Source: Miltochrista miniata (taxonomy: Eukaryota > Arthropoda > Insecta > Lepidoptera > Erebidae). From it: 64,000 nt of DNA. Under the pieces are notes generated by a model. That model ran no database searches and had not been told where the DNA came from. It saw only the letters and a program-made list of their open reading frames with translations. Shown here in pieces: positions 32,968 through 43,881 of the stretch. Where the stretch lies: the NCBI GenBank assembly GCA_933228765.1, contig CAKOGA010000009.1, positions 1,054,001-1,118,000 of the forward strand, read 5' to 3'. The translations under genes and the position numbers were made by a program. Every line of letters starts with the position of its first letter. Position 1 is the first letter of the stretch.

Positions 32968-33581
32968 ATTATATTATCATCGTCAAGATTCGTCAAAAAG
33001 TTATCCAGACACGATTGTTTATTACCACGTATAAAAGTTATGGTATCTTTCACTAATGGTCTAAAATTATTACTGGTCAAAATATTGTAAAAACTGGTTC
33101 TTTTTTTAGAGTCCTTCAAGAGGTCAACATTAAAATCTCCACATACTACGCTTTTCTTGTCAAATAGATATCCGAGTAGTGTTTCTAGCATGCTCAAGAA
33201 AACTTCCAGATTATTATCATATGGACTACGATAGCAACAGAAAACATATATTCCGGATAGCAAGTCTTTGACGCCACTTATCTCAAACGCATCTTTTTTA
33301 TACAATCTTTTGCATATGTCCAGTTCTTCACAATTTCTATCATGATGAGCAAGAATCAAAGATCCACCTCTCGTTTTATTAACTCTAAAATTATGTGAGA
33401 CTAGATTATAGTCCCGAAAATTAAATAATTTAAGTTGACACTCATTTAAAAAGTGTTCAGTCAAACATATGTAATGCAAATTATTGGTTAGACTATCTAA
33501 ATAGATTTTTAATTCCTGCTTTTTATTGTCAATTCCACATACGTTTTGGTGGAAAATATTTAAAGCTATACATTTCTCCAC
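32964..33581 (-). pseudogene. Element B ORF2, endonuclease part, separated by a frameshift
   Basis: 205 codons with EEP features: NIFHQNVCGI, LTEHFL, VVCGDFNVDLLKD and a late CLDNFLTN. It stops at a TGA that overlaps the next ATG as ATGA (32964-32967). The final endonuclease motif lies in the downstream frame, so this is more likely a single-base frameshift in one ORF than a designed stop-start. Confidence 0.75.
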
Positions 33582-33612
33582 ACCATCGTAGTTATGAGAA
33601 TCATGATCTGCA

Positions 33613-35016
33613 CTAGTCTCGAAAAAACCCTATAGTTGAATCTGTCTGAAAGTCAGTCTGTGTTGTGATCGAAACAAAATTTGAGCTGTAGTCAGTCTGT
33701 GTCGAGATGTTCTTATGGAACCTCACAGTGTCGTGGTATTTCTGTTGATACACATTACTCCCAATATGGGCTTGTTCCATGGACAATTTAGAGACATATA
33801 ATGAATATTCATTTTTGTATTTCAAGCGCAAGATTTCCTTGTGTATCAATCTACTGGCATACAATTTATTGAAAAATGTCAAAAATTTCCTATCATTCAT
33901 ATCTAGTGGAATATAACAAATATTTTTAAAGTTATAACATGTCAATCTAAATAAATTATTGATTTTATATACATTTAGAAAATTATTCTTATAAATCTTG
34001 GCTAGCATCACATTCGTATGCTTGATTTGATTTAAAATATAATAAAGATAAGATTGCATGTGCATCGGGTTTTTATCATTTGAGCCCCCCCATATTAGTA
34101 CATAATCAGAAAAAGTAAAATTATGACACATTGAAACACATGGCTCAAGAATCTCGGATAAAGTTGCATTAGGTTTTATAAAGGCCATAACTTCGAAGGA
34201 GTCACCTAGCAAATTTTTTATCAGTCTTCTCATGCCGAATCCATTTTGATCAGCAAAAATATACAGTTTATGTCTGACAGTACATGTTTCACTCACACCA
34301 ATTGAATTCACACTTGGATGCGCCGATGTCTTGCTATCATTGTTGTATAATTTACGGTAGTGTTTTTGGTTGTTTAAAGACTGTTGCTTGATAGCAACAG
34401 TTTCCGACGTTTGCAAGTCTACTAAAGTTGCCATATCTATATTAGGGTCTTTAGTACAAGCACTTGATTGTGATATTCTATAAGTAGATTCAAATAATTG
34501 TGTTTCAGGCACTTTCAATGGGGATTCTTCGCTATTGTTCATCTTAGAGATGTTTCTAAATTTAATAGATTTAAAACTGTGGTAATTTTCTAACTCAACT
34601 GGCAATTCTCCTAAGGATGATGTACGTGATAAGCCTGTTTTAAAATAAGTGCACTGTATACGTCTCCGATACTGTGGAGAGTAGAATTTTATTGGTGTAC
34701 AAAATTCACTACCACTACCACGAGTATGATGCCCAATTCCTACAGATTTACAAAGTTTTAATTTGTGTTTGTAGTTAGCTATTTCTTTTTTAAAGTTCTC
34801 ATTTTCTAAGTTAAGGTTATCAATTTCGCTATTTGCTGTCTGAAGCTCAGTATTTAGCATTTCTACTTTTTGTTCCAATGCAATGTAGTCCTCTCTGTTT
34901 AAATAATTATTTGGTTGGCTAAGATATGACATCTCCAAGTCTGACTCGCTATCGTTTAGGTCTGTAAAGCGTTTGTTGTGACGTCTATTTATATTTACGT
35001 TACCAAATTCATCCAT
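33613..35016 (-). CDS. Element B ORF1: coiled coil plus degenerate SGNH-esterase-like domain (467 aa)
   Basis: Residues 45-90 form a coiled coil (LEQKVEMLNTELQTANSEID). Residues 245-390 resemble the esterase (SGNH/GDSL) domain found in ORF1 of CR1-type elements: KLYIFADQNGFGM at block I and YVLIWGGSNDKN at block III. The nucleophile serine of GDS appears replaced (ADQ) and no C-terminal DxxH was found, so catalysis is doubtful. Its role in retrotransposition is not well established. The ORF is uninterrupted. The assignment rests on pattern only. Confidence 0.6.
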   Translation of the reverse strand: MDEFGNVNINRRHNKRFTDLNDSESDLEMSYLSQPNNYLNREDYIALEQKVEMLNTELQTANSEIDNLNLENENFKKEIANYKHKLKLCKSVGIGHHTRGSGSEFCTPIKFYSPQYRRRIQCTYFKTGLSRTSSLGELPVELENYHSFKSIKFRNISKMNNSEESPLKVPETQLFESTYRISQSSACTKDPNIDMATLVDLQTSETVAIKQQSLNNQKHYRKLYNNDSKTSAHPSVNSIGVSETCTVRHKLYIFADQNGFGMRRLIKNLLGDSFEVMAFIKPNATLSEILEPCVSMCHNFTFSDYVLIWGGSNDKNPMHMQSYLYYILNQIKHTNVMLAKIYKNNFLNVYKINNLFRLTCYNFKNICYIPLDMNDRKFLTFFNKLYASRLIHKEILRLKYKNEYSLYVSKLSMEQAHIGSNVYQQKYHDTVRFHKNISTQTDYSSNFVSITTQTDFQTDSTIGFFRD

Positions 35017-35079
35017 ACTTGTTATTCACACAAATATTATTCTTTTGAAAATCTCAAAAAGAGTATCTGTAAAAAGCTG

Positions 35080-35142
35080 GGATCGAACCTATGTCATCTG
35101 CACTAGAGTCCGTAGCAATTGCGCTCACGCCACATTGACAAT
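35080..35142 (-). ncRNA. tRNA-like segment (A-box and B-box) in the 5' region of element B
   Basis: On the minus strand GTGGCGTGAGCGCAATTG resembles a pol III A-box region, and GGTTCGATCCCAGC about 35 bases later matches the B-box and the end of a tRNA. The 5' acceptor side does not pair, so it is not a functional tRNA. It may be a tRNA-derived SINE head or an internal pol III promoter captured by the element. Confidence 0.45.
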
Positions 35143-35547
35143 AAATAATTTTTTGAAATAGCTGAGTGTATTCGACGGTGACTAATTTATTTAGCGATTT
35201 GTTGTCTCCCCAACAGAAAAGTCTGAGAGAAATTTTATCGAGCTGTCATTTTAGAAAGACTAAAACAAATTCACTATATTCATGTGTATTCCGTTATTTT
35301 GTTTATATTTTATTGCTTTATATGTAGGTACTTCACTAATTGTATATCACTGTCGTAACTCGAAACTGTATTTTACTGCGTGTAGTTTGTATTCACGAGT
35401 TCTCTAACACTTCCACTGCACTCTTTGACTTAGTTCACAATACTTTATCGGTTATTTACCACGTATTAACTGTTTTAATAATTTATTTTCAAACAAACAC
35501 ATAGGAGCTCACTAACATGATATTTCCTTAGCAGCGCCACCTGGCGG

Positions 35548-37883
35548 AGACAGACAACGCGTCCGGACGGATACAGTGTTTCAGTGGATGCTCCGCTAGG
35601 ATCGTCGGACCACTGTGTCGTTCGGACGCATGTGCCTCTCGCAAGGCCTGAACCACCTCGGCCCAAGGAGTGGCGACATGTGTGGCACTACAAGTCAGCA
35701 GACTGGGATGGACTGCGAGAGTTCTATGCGTCGTACCCGTGGTGGCGGCTTTGTTTTGCCTCAGAGGATCTGGATTCTTGTGCTATAGCAGTCGCTGAGA
35801 GGATCTTGGAGGGTATGGAATGCTACATTCCCAACCGCTGGATCCCTGTAGGTGCAAAAAAGCGACCGTGGTTCAATCGGCTCTGCAGAGAAGCTCTAAT
35901 GCAGAAAGAATCTGCCTACAGAGCTTGGACCACGGCTCGTGCAAATTCAGATCCAAACATCTCTGAGGTAAAACGCAAATTAAATGCCGCCTCGAGGTCC
36001 AGTAAAAGAGCAATTGTCAAGGCCAAGTTCGATTTCGTCGGCAGAATTGGCGAACGGCTAGCAGGCTACCCTTCAGGAAGTCGTGAATTTTGGTCGCTTG
36101 CCAAAGCTGCCGAGGGAAACTTCTGTCGGTCAGGATTACCACCCTTGCTTAAACCCGACGGTAGTTTGGCCCAGAGTGCCAAGGAGAAAGCCGACCTTTT
36201 GGGTAATCTCTTTGCCTCTAACTCGACCATGAGCGACGGGGGTGCAATACCGCCGTGCATTCCGAGTTGTGGCACTTCCATGCCGGAAGTTAAATTTACA
36301 CAGCGGAATGTCCGGCGGGAGCTTCAATCCCTGGACGTTCATAAGTCGAGTGGGCCAGACGGCATTCCCGCGTTGGTACTAAAGCATTGTGGTCCAGAGT
36401 TGTGTCCGGTACTTACACGTCTTTTCGCACTTTCCTATTCCATGCGACAAGTCCCGGCGTCGTGGAAGATCGCGTATGTACATCCTGTACCCAAGAAGGG
36501 TGACAGGACCGACCCGGCCAATTACAGGCCTATAGCCGTCACCTCCCTTTTATCCAAGGTGATGGAGCGTGTAATTAATACACAGCTCCTGGGGTACCTT
36601 GAGGAACACGACCTGCTCAGCGACCGGCAGTACGGTTTCCGTCACGGTCGCTCGACGGGCGATCTTCTTGTGTACCTAACACACCGATGGGCGGCGGCTA
36701 TCGAGAGTAAGGGTGAGGCTCTAGCAGTGAGCCTCGACATCTCTAAAGCCTTTGACCGGGTCTGGCACCGTGGTCTTCTTACGAAATTGCCCTCATATGG
36801 ACTACCTGAGAGATTATGCGGATGGGTGTCCAGCTTCTTGGCCGGTAGAAGCATCAGGGCCGTCGTTGACGGCAGCTGTTCAGACTGCATGGCCATAAAC
36901 GCTGGAGTCCCGCAAGGCTCAGTGTTGTCCCCTACTCTGTTTCTGCTGCATATCAATGACATGTTGTCTATTGATGGCATTCATTGTTATGCGGACGACA
37001 GTACGGGGGACACTTGTTACACGGGCCGCCCCGGTATCTCTCGGGACACAGTAGAGGAAAATCGTGAACAGCTTGTGTCTGAAATCGAGGCTACTCTTAC
37101 TAGAGTGTCCGATTGGGGTGGACAAAATCTTGTCCAGTTCAACCCTTCCAAGACACAAGCGTGTTTTTTCACCGCTAAGCAAACCCCAATTACTGTAGCG
37201 CCGCAATTTCAGGGCACATCTCTTTCCATCGCCAAAAGTATAGGGATCCTTGGCGTTGACATCTCCAGTGACGTTCAGTTCCGTAGTCATTTGGAGGACA
37301 AGGCTAAGCTGGCGTCCAAGAAGCTAGGTGTGCTCAACAGGGCGCGGCGCGGCGGTACTTCACTGCGGCGCAAACACTGCTTCTCTATAAATCGCAAGTG
37401 CGGCCGCATATGGAGTACTGCTGTCACCTCTGGGCGGGAGCACCTGAATATCAGCTTCGTCCATTTGGCTCGGTGCAAAGACGAGCTGTAAGAATTGTCA
37501 ACGATCCTGTACTTACAGCTGGTGTGGAACCTCTTCGCGACAGGAGAGACTTTGCCTCCTTATGCGTGTTCTACCGCCTGTACAATGGTATGTGCTCTGA
37601 GGAATTGTTTGATATGATGCCCACGGCTACGTTCTATCATCGCACCGCTCGCCACAGACAGGGAGTTCATCCTCACACTCTGCGTCCGGTGCGTTCCAGC
37701 ACGGTTAGATCCGATAGGTGTTTTCTTCCACGCACGCTTAGGTTGTGGAATGACCTCCCTGCCTCGGTTTTCCCAAACGCCTACAGTATGGGGTTCTTCA
37801 AAAGGGGTCTTAGAAGGTTTTTACAGGGTCGGCAGCGCGAGTGTGGCACCTCTGGTGTTGCAAACGTTCATAGGCTGCGGTGA
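35548..37883 (+). pseudogene. Jockey ORF2, reverse-transcriptase part (5-bp frameshift)
   Basis: Continues the endonuclease after the nested insertion (PLGSSDHCVV). The reverse transcriptase is well kept: YRPIAVTSLLSKVMERV, AVSLDISKAFDRVWH, AGVPQGSVLSPTLF and CYADDSTGD with YADD at 36988-36999. A 5-bp duplication (GCGGC repeated) at about 37341-37355 shifts the frame after VLNRARR; the C-terminus (RPHMEYCCHLWAGAPEYQL.., RLWNDLPASVFPN) continues in another frame to a stop at 37881-37883. Dead because of both the insertion and the shift. Confidence 0.85.
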
Positions 37884-37920
37884 CCACCGGTCCTTCTGGT
37901 GGGCCGTATGCTTGTCTGCC

Positions 37921-40852
37921 ACTGTTGTGCCCACGCCGTGCACTCCACCAGCGTGTGGAGCGCCGTGTCATCGCTGCGGTCCTCGCAGTGCTGACATTCG
38001 GCCGTGGTTTCCCGGTGTTTTCGCCACAGATACCTACCGAAGCTACCGTGCCCGGCAAGCATCTGTGTCAACCGGTAGGAGAGAGCACCGTGTCTTCTCT
38101 CCAGCCACTCGTCCATGACCGGTCTGACGGCCGCGATTGTGGCGAATCCCCCCTTTGGTTGCTCAAGTCGCATCTTCCATGTCTCCAGGGTTTCCTGGTG
38201 GAGCAGGGTCCACTGGGCCTCGATTTCTCGAGACGCAGGCCTTTGGCCCCGCTCCAGCGCCTCCTTGCGCCATCTGAACAGTGACGCAAGGGCTCTCGCT
38301 TCCAGGTCCCATGGAGGGGTCCCGGCTAGGAGACATGCCGCCTCACCGGAGATCGTGCGGTATCCTCTTATCACCCTGACGGCCATCACTCTCTGCGGGC
38401 TCATCAGTCTAGCCTCATTGCTGGCCGTCAGGGTCTCCGCCCATACGGGAGCCCCGTACAGGGCCATGCTTCGCACGATCCCAAGGTACAGCCTCCTGTA
38501 GGGAGCGTTGGGTCCCCTGATGTTGGGCATCAGCCGCGCGAGTGCGGCCGATGCTCCCCTCAGTTTTGGGACCAAACTTCGGAAATGATGTCCGAAGTTC
38601 CACCGGCCATCGAGTACGAGCCCCAGATACTTCATCGAGGGCTCGATGCCGATGTTGACGCCCCCCACCTGTAGGCTGGATCCCGCAGGTGGCCCCATCC
38701 GAGGTCCGTGGAAGCACAGAGCCTCGGCTTTGTGAAGGGCGACCTCAAGACCCAGCCGCCGAATCCGACCCACGACCTGAGCAACCCCTGCCGTGGCCTT
38801 AAGTGCTGCGGCACGGTGCGTTGCTCCCCGCGCCGTAACGAGGGTGTCGTCGGCGTAACATGTTACGTCGACCCCTCTGAGCAACGGACCACGCAGCACC
38901 CAGTCGTAACAGATGTTCCACAGGAGCGGCCCTAAAACCGATCCCTGTGGAACACCGCACGACACATCTCGCCGACCCGGCCCTAGCCAGCTCGGGTAAG
39001 TTATGGCTCTCTCGGAGAGATAAGCCCCGACAATTCGACGGAGGTAGGGAGGCACTCCATGATAGATAAGCGCCTCCCTGACGCAGTTCCAGGGCAAGGT
39101 GTTGAATGCGTTAGCGATGTCGAGAGACACCGCCACCACCACCTCACCCTGTGAGACTGCTTCCTCCGTCAGGCCTCTAATGCGCATGATCGCGTCCACG
39201 GTGGAGCGTCCCTGACGGAAGCCAAACTGGCTATCCGCCAGATCAGGCCCCACGCGTGTGAGGTGCCCGACGAGGCGTTGTGCAATAATGCGCTCAAAGA
39301 GCTTGCACACCTCGTCGAGGAACACGATCGGCCGGTACCCTGATGGGGAATTTGCCGGCCGCCCCGCCTTTCGAATCAAGACCAGTTTCCCTGTCTTCCA
39401 GACCTTGGGAAACTGGCCTTTTTCGAGGCATGCGCTATAAAGACCCATAAGTCGAGGCCCAAGCTCCTCGAGAGCCAGGACCCATGCACGGCCTGGAATG
39501 CCGTCGGGTCCAGGGGCGGTGTTTCTACGGGATTTAAGCCGCAGGACAGCCGCCCCTAACTCACCCTCGGTGACTACGGGCACGTCGTTCTCGCTGTCTT
39601 CCGCGTTGGGCGCCTGAGACGGAGCCATGCGCGGAGGAACGTGTTCCTCCGCTCTCGACGGGAACAAGGAGTCCAGGACCCCCTCCAGCCGCTCCGGCTG
39701 GAGACTCTGGGTTAGTGGGGGCGCCTTAGGGCGTAATTTGCCTCTTACCATGAGGTACGGGCGCCCCCACGGGTTCCGCTCCAGAGTCTCCATCAGCTCT
39801 TCGCGGCCCAATTTTTTGGACCGCTTGATGGCGGTCTGGAGGGCCCTCTTGGCCTCCTTGTACCCATCGTAGAGCTCCGTCTCTCGGGCTGCCGCATCGT
39901 CTGGGCGGCGACGCCTTCGGCGAAACCTGGTGTACCGGCGGCGCGCGGTAACGCAATCCACGCGCAACTGCGCGATTTCCGGCGTCCACCAGTACACCTG
40001 TTTCCTCGCCGGTCTGGGCCTAGCCCTGGGCATCGCCGCATCGCAGATGTGCGACATGGCTCTCCCGAACCACTCCACCTCGGTATCAACATCGGCAGGC
40101 CTGTCCGCTGTCGGAATCCAGGACTGCACGATGGCCGCCTCCAGGAGAGCCTCCCGATCCAGGCGATGGAGTGCCCAACGCGGTTCCGGGGGATTCGCGA
40201 TTGTTGGCGGCAGGTTAGGTGGAGGGGAGACGTCGAACCGAATATATCGGTGATCTGACGACGTCTCCTCCTCCTCCACCACGCGCCATCCCTGGACACG
40301 GCGGGCGAGCTCAGGGGTCGCAAACGAAACGTCTATGACCGAGCTGAGCCCCCGCCGCGTCCAGGTTGCGACATTCCCCCGGTTCAGGATGACTAGGCCA
40401 CGTGTAGTGACCCAGTCCTCCAGTATCCTCCCCCTGCCTCTGGTTTCCCGGGAGCCCCAAGCCTGCGACCAGGCATTGAAGTCTCCCAGGACCAGGACAG
40501 GGCGAGGCCGGCATGCAGCGAGAACGACGTCCAGCTCAGGGAGCCATAGCTCAAACTGATGCTGGTCGAGGCTCGGCGAGACGTAAACGGCCACGACAGC
40601 CACACCCTCATATTCCGCCGCGACGCAACCCGGGCCCCTAGCAATAAGCGCTAGGCGCGAGTCGTCCGCGCCGGTCCCCCCAAAGATGGTCGCCATGCCG
40701 TCCAGATCCACCGGGCTTCCCGGGTGAACCCAGTACGGCTCAGCGACGACGACAATGTTAATGGACCACTGCCTGATGCTCTGGTACAGAAGGTCCTGAG
40801 CACCAGTGCAGTGGTTCAGATTCACCTGCAGGATGCGGATATGGGTGTCCAT
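37921..40852 (-). pseudogene. R1-clade ORF2, copy 3, lacking the last ~77 codons
   Basis: About 977 of 1054 codons. Endonuclease (AEPYW, LGDFNAW, SSDHRYIRF), reverse transcriptase (SLDIANAFNTLPW, GVPQGSVLGPLLW, CYADDTLV) and zinc knuckle CQHCEDRSDDTALHTLVEC are all in one frame. After WAQQ the reading enters Jockey sequence and a stop at 37868. Starts at the ATG of TAATG. Confidence 0.85.
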
Positions 40853-42777
40853 TAATGGACGTCCATATCCGCACCCTGCCGCGAACGTGCACCCACACCC
40901 TCACCCCTCCGTGCGGACGGACGGGGCTTCGGCCTTGAGGCAGCGCAGGTCTTACTGCCCGCCCGGTGGTTTGCCTCCTTGCCCTCCGCCACGCATTTAA
41001 AACAGCGTGGCGGAGCGTCACAGGCAAGGGCCGTGTGACCGGGCTGACTACAGCGGAAGCACCGATCGCCCACGGTGACTTCCGCCGTACACTGCACTCC
41101 TACATGCCCCACGACCAGGCACCTATAGCACCTGTCTTCGCGGGGCTGCAGGAGATGCACCTGCGCCCTCAGGAAGCCTCCAATAAGGAGGCTCCGTCCG
41201 TCCGCCACTTTCTGGGCCGCCGCGACGGGACAGCTCACGACCGCCGACCCGTGACCAGTGGGGCCAAAGCGGATTTCGCCTGACCTCACCTGATCACGGG
41301 GGCAGCCACTCGCCTCCACGACGGCGGAGATTATCTCCTCCGTCGTGGCCGCGTCATCCAGACCCGAAATGCGCAGACTCGCGCATTTGTTGGGTCTGGT
41401 GACGCGGACGTCACCCTTGTCCAGCGACTCCCGCAGCTTTGCCGCTAAGGCATCTGCTTTGGGGCCGCTGGTGGCGCCGGAGACCTCGAGGAGGCGCGCT
41501 CCGGTGCGCGTCACCTTGCACCGGAGCCCCCCCTCAATCTCGAGGGCCTTGAGGTCTACTGAGGCTTTCGCCTGCCTCAGTACCTCGGCGTACCCCACGC
41601 CCTTCGCCTTGCCTTCTGTCGTCACCGTAATGACGACGGCAGTGGAGCGAGGAGCGCGGAGCCTCTTCGGCGCCTTCGCCGCGGCGGCATTTGCCGCTTT
41701 TGCGGCGACCTTTGCCGCCTTCTTGGCGGCCTTCGCCGCCTTTTTGGCGGCCTTAGCCGCCTTCTTTGCTCCTGCCACCTCCCAGATCCCCTCTCTAGAG
41801 GGAATCTGGGGTGCGGCGGGAGCGCTGGCTGTGCTGGTGGAGGCGGGGTTGCCACCTCCACCAGGTGCCGTCTTCTTGGGGGCGGAGGCCTTCCGCTGGA
41901 GACCGGGAGCCCCACTGGGTGCAGCCGTCGTCGCGTACGACGCGACGGCGGGTGCCGCCAGCGGCGGGCGGTATGCCCGGTCCTCGAGAACGCCGAGGCG
42001 GCGCTCGATGGTCTCCAGCAGTTGGACCATCGTCGGGGTCGCCTTAGGTGCACGGGGAGCGGCCCCCTGGACGAGCTGCGTAAGCTTGCCGATTTCCTCC
42101 CGCATCAGCTCTTGCTGCTTGCGGGAGTCGGCAAGCTCCTTCTCCAGGCTCGCAACCCGAGCCCGGAGCTTCCCCTCCTCGCTGGAGACGCTCCTCTCAA
42201 GGAGCTCCTCCAGCGCCTTCGTCGCCCCTGTGACGGCTTCCGTCACAACCTTCTTTTTGCCCGCAACATTCTTGGCGCCCTTTACGGCGCCAGTTATGCG
42301 GGCAAAAGCCGCCAATATTTCCTTCGCCGCCGGCACCTCCGTGACCCTCCCGCTTGGCAGCGGGGGCACAATCGCCGGCGGCTCTGCCACCCTCCCTCTC
42401 GCTCTGTAGAGGTCGGCTTTCCGACCTCTACCCGCGGTGGTAGCAGCTACCTTCCTAGGAAGGCTACCTTCCTCCTCGCTGCTGGAAGATTCGGACCCAG
42501 GCCGACGGAACAGGCTTTTGCCTGGTCCGCTTGACCTAGGTCGCTTCCGCCTCGCTTCTTCGGCATGGAGACCGAGGGTATCCTCGGTCTCGGTACCCAT
42601 ATCAACTGCCGACTCCATCTCGGAGCCAGCACGGGTTGACGCGACCTCCGCGTCACTGGGGGTGGTTTTGAGGCACACCCCTGGGCCTGAACTATGGTGA
42701 CCCCTCCCATATACCACCTGGGATGAACCCTGGCGGGGGTCGACATGCCGAGACATGCCAAGCGATTCCCCGGACAC
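40852..42777 (-). CDS. R1-clade ORF1, copy 3, intact
   Basis: 641 codons, same domain order as copy 2. It differs by a 9-codon deletion (the GEARGVKTP region near 42060), one fewer Lys at the start of the Lys/Ala tract, and scattered substitutions. All three zinc knuckles are present. The upstream reading again begins with GTG and the first ATG is at residue 8. Confidence 0.85.
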   Translation of the reverse strand: MSGESLGMSRHVDPRQGSSQVVYGRGHHSSGPGVCLKTTPSDAEVASTRAGSEMESAVDMGTETEDTLGLHAEEARRKRPRSSGPGKSLFRRPGSESSSSEEEGSLPRKVAATTAGRGRKADLYRARGRVAEPPAIVPPLPSGRVTEVPAAKEILAAFARITGAVKGAKNVAGKKKVVTEAVTGATKALEELLERSVSSEEGKLRARVASLEKELADSRKQQELMREEIGKLTQLVQGAAPRAPKATPTMVQLLETIERRLGVLEDRAYRPPLAAPAVASYATTAAPSGAPGLQRKASAPKKTAPGGGGNPASTSTASAPAAPQIPSREGIWEVAGAKKAAKAAKKAAKAAKKAAKVAAKAANAAAAKAPKRLRAPRSTAVVITVTTEGKAKGVGYAEVLRQAKASVDLKALEIEGGLRCKVTRTGARLLEVSGATSGPKADALAAKLRESLDKGDVRVTRPNKCASLRISGLDDAATTEEIISAVVEASGCPRDQVRSGEIRFGPTGHGSAVVSCPVAAAQKVADGRSLLIGGFLRAQVHLLQPREDRCYRCLVVGHVGVQCTAEVTVGDRCFRCSQPGHTALACDAPPRCFKCVAEGKEANHRAGSKTCAASRPKPRPSARRGEGVGARSRQGADMDVH

Positions 42778-42809
42778 TGTCCGGGTGCGCTCCTGGGTAG
42801 TTACATTCG

Positions 42810-43545
42810 GAGAAACGCTCCCTACAGGTAGACTTTCTGTATGTACTTATAGGGCCCAAAATTGACAAAAACGCTAATAAGTCGAGAACCACTTGCCTCA
42901 GATAGGCGATTTATGTATCAATGGATAGGTGGCGCGACGGCGCACAAGCGTGGCCAAGAAAATGCTGTAGTTCTATATAGGAAACACAAAAATTTTGAGG
43001 GAAAAGCAAATTTGGATGATTTTTACTGCACTAATAGGGGTCTGGTGATATGGATTTGGGTTTTATCAGTACCAAATCGGCTCCGCCAGCTGCGTATAGC
43101 GACGGCGCACGCCTTGATATATGATAAGCTATTACCTCTGATAGAAAATTTTGAAAAAGACTTGAATTTATATGTATTTTTTGCTGAAAATTACTATTTT
43201 TAACTGTATGACTGTCTGTTTTATAATGAAATTTGGTTTCAGAGCCACAAATGCGGTACCGTACGACGCAGGAAGACCACTCTCACAATTGCAGATGAAA
43301 ATATACGCAGGTTTTTAAAGTATGGCTGAGAAATAACAACCGACTGACTGCGAGACCCTTAAAAACGAAAAATCAACGAAAAAACGGTTAAAAAACCAAA
43401 ATTTGAACTAGAAATTCTCAAAACAACTATACTATCGTGTAGGGCTCGATTAGACGAAGCGATCGATGTATATAAACCGCTATAAGCAAGCAAGATTCAC
43501 TAATAATAAAAACAACGAAATACGAATGTACGGAGAAACGCTCCC
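42810..43545 (+). repeat. 723-bp tandem repeat, block S3 (one unit plus target)
   Basis: Runs from the GAGAAACGCTCCC after copy 3 (42810-42822) to the next GAGAAACGCTCCC at 43533-43545, exactly 723 bp later, where the poly-T (element poly-A) of copy 4 begins. The 113-codon frame is present at 42862-43203, but its ATG has become TTG. Confidence 0.85.
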
Positions 43546-43841
43546 TTTTTTTTTTTTTTTTTTAACGTGAGGGAAAATCCTCGTAGGATGCTATGCCGGA
43601 ATCTTACCGACTAAAAAACCTCACGTAACGCCCAACAGCCTATGGTTGAGAGCCCCGGGTAAGCCCTCAGGAAGGATGTCCCGTGACTCCCAACAGACCT
43701 ACGGCCGCCATTGCGGCCTCGCCCAGAGGGTGGTTCGGGTGCAATCCCGCGTCAATGGGGGGTTTCGGGTGTGACCCCGCTTCTAAGGGGGGGCGTGCGT
43801 GAGTGCTCACGTCACGCTGCCGTCATGGGTCTGCTTCTGTA

Positions 43842-43870
43842 AGGACGGTGAGCGGCCCTCTCACCGTCCT
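43842..43870 (-). other. 3' UTR stem-loop of the R1-clade element
   Basis: AGGACGGTGAG (43842-43852) pairs perfectly with CTCACCGTCCT (43860-43870) around a 7-nt loop, starting 12 bases after the ORF2 stop. Also present at 47693-47721 and, with one changed base, at 53899-53927. Related elements use 3' UTR stems for recognition by their own reverse transcriptase; that role is inferred here. Confidence 0.55.
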
Positions 43871-43881
43871 CAGACCCCCGG

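Larger units (their letters stand above)
30289..35547 (-). mobile_element. Nested non-LTR element B (CR1/Kiri-like) inside the Jockey element
   Basis: Minus-strand element of about 5.26 kb: 5' region 35547-35017, ORF1 35016-33613, endonuclease-RT 33581-30673, 3' UTR, and a terminal (CAATA)n tail (TATTG repeats at 30290-30316 on the plus strand). A short microsatellite tail instead of poly-A is typical of CR1-type and some related elements. The host frame reads LDLLL before and TTRPDGYSVSVDAPLGSSDH after, placing the insertion inside the endonuclease gene. It is AT-rich, unlike its GC-rich host. Confidence 0.8.
29160..37920 (+). mobile_element. Jockey-clade non-LTR element, split by a nested insertion
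   Basis: The plus-strand element occupies about 29160-30288 and 35548-37920; 30289-35547 is a minus-strand non-LTR element inserted in its endonuclease domain. The left part holds sequence upstream of ORF2 and the endonuclease start; the right part holds the rest of ORF2. ORF1 is not recognised, so the copy is 5'-truncated. At 37920 it changes directly into R1-clade sequence with no poly-A, so its 3' end is missing. The type resembles the widespread lepidopteran Jockey/BMC1-like elements. Confidence 0.75.
37921..42809 (-). mobile_element. R1-clade element, copy 3 (3' end missing)
   Basis: The 5' junction at 42809/42810 is identical to those of copies 1, 2 and 5. ORF1 and ORF2 are undamaged as far as the break. 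The element stops at about 37921, just after the C-terminal zinc knuckle, where Jockey 3' sequence in the opposite orientation begins. The two elements therefore meet 3' to 3', both without their tails. Confidence 0.85.

Noticed and set aside
35080..35142. Functional tRNA gene
   Set aside because: The 5' side does not pair with the acceptor end, and the segment lies in a retrotransposon 5' region.
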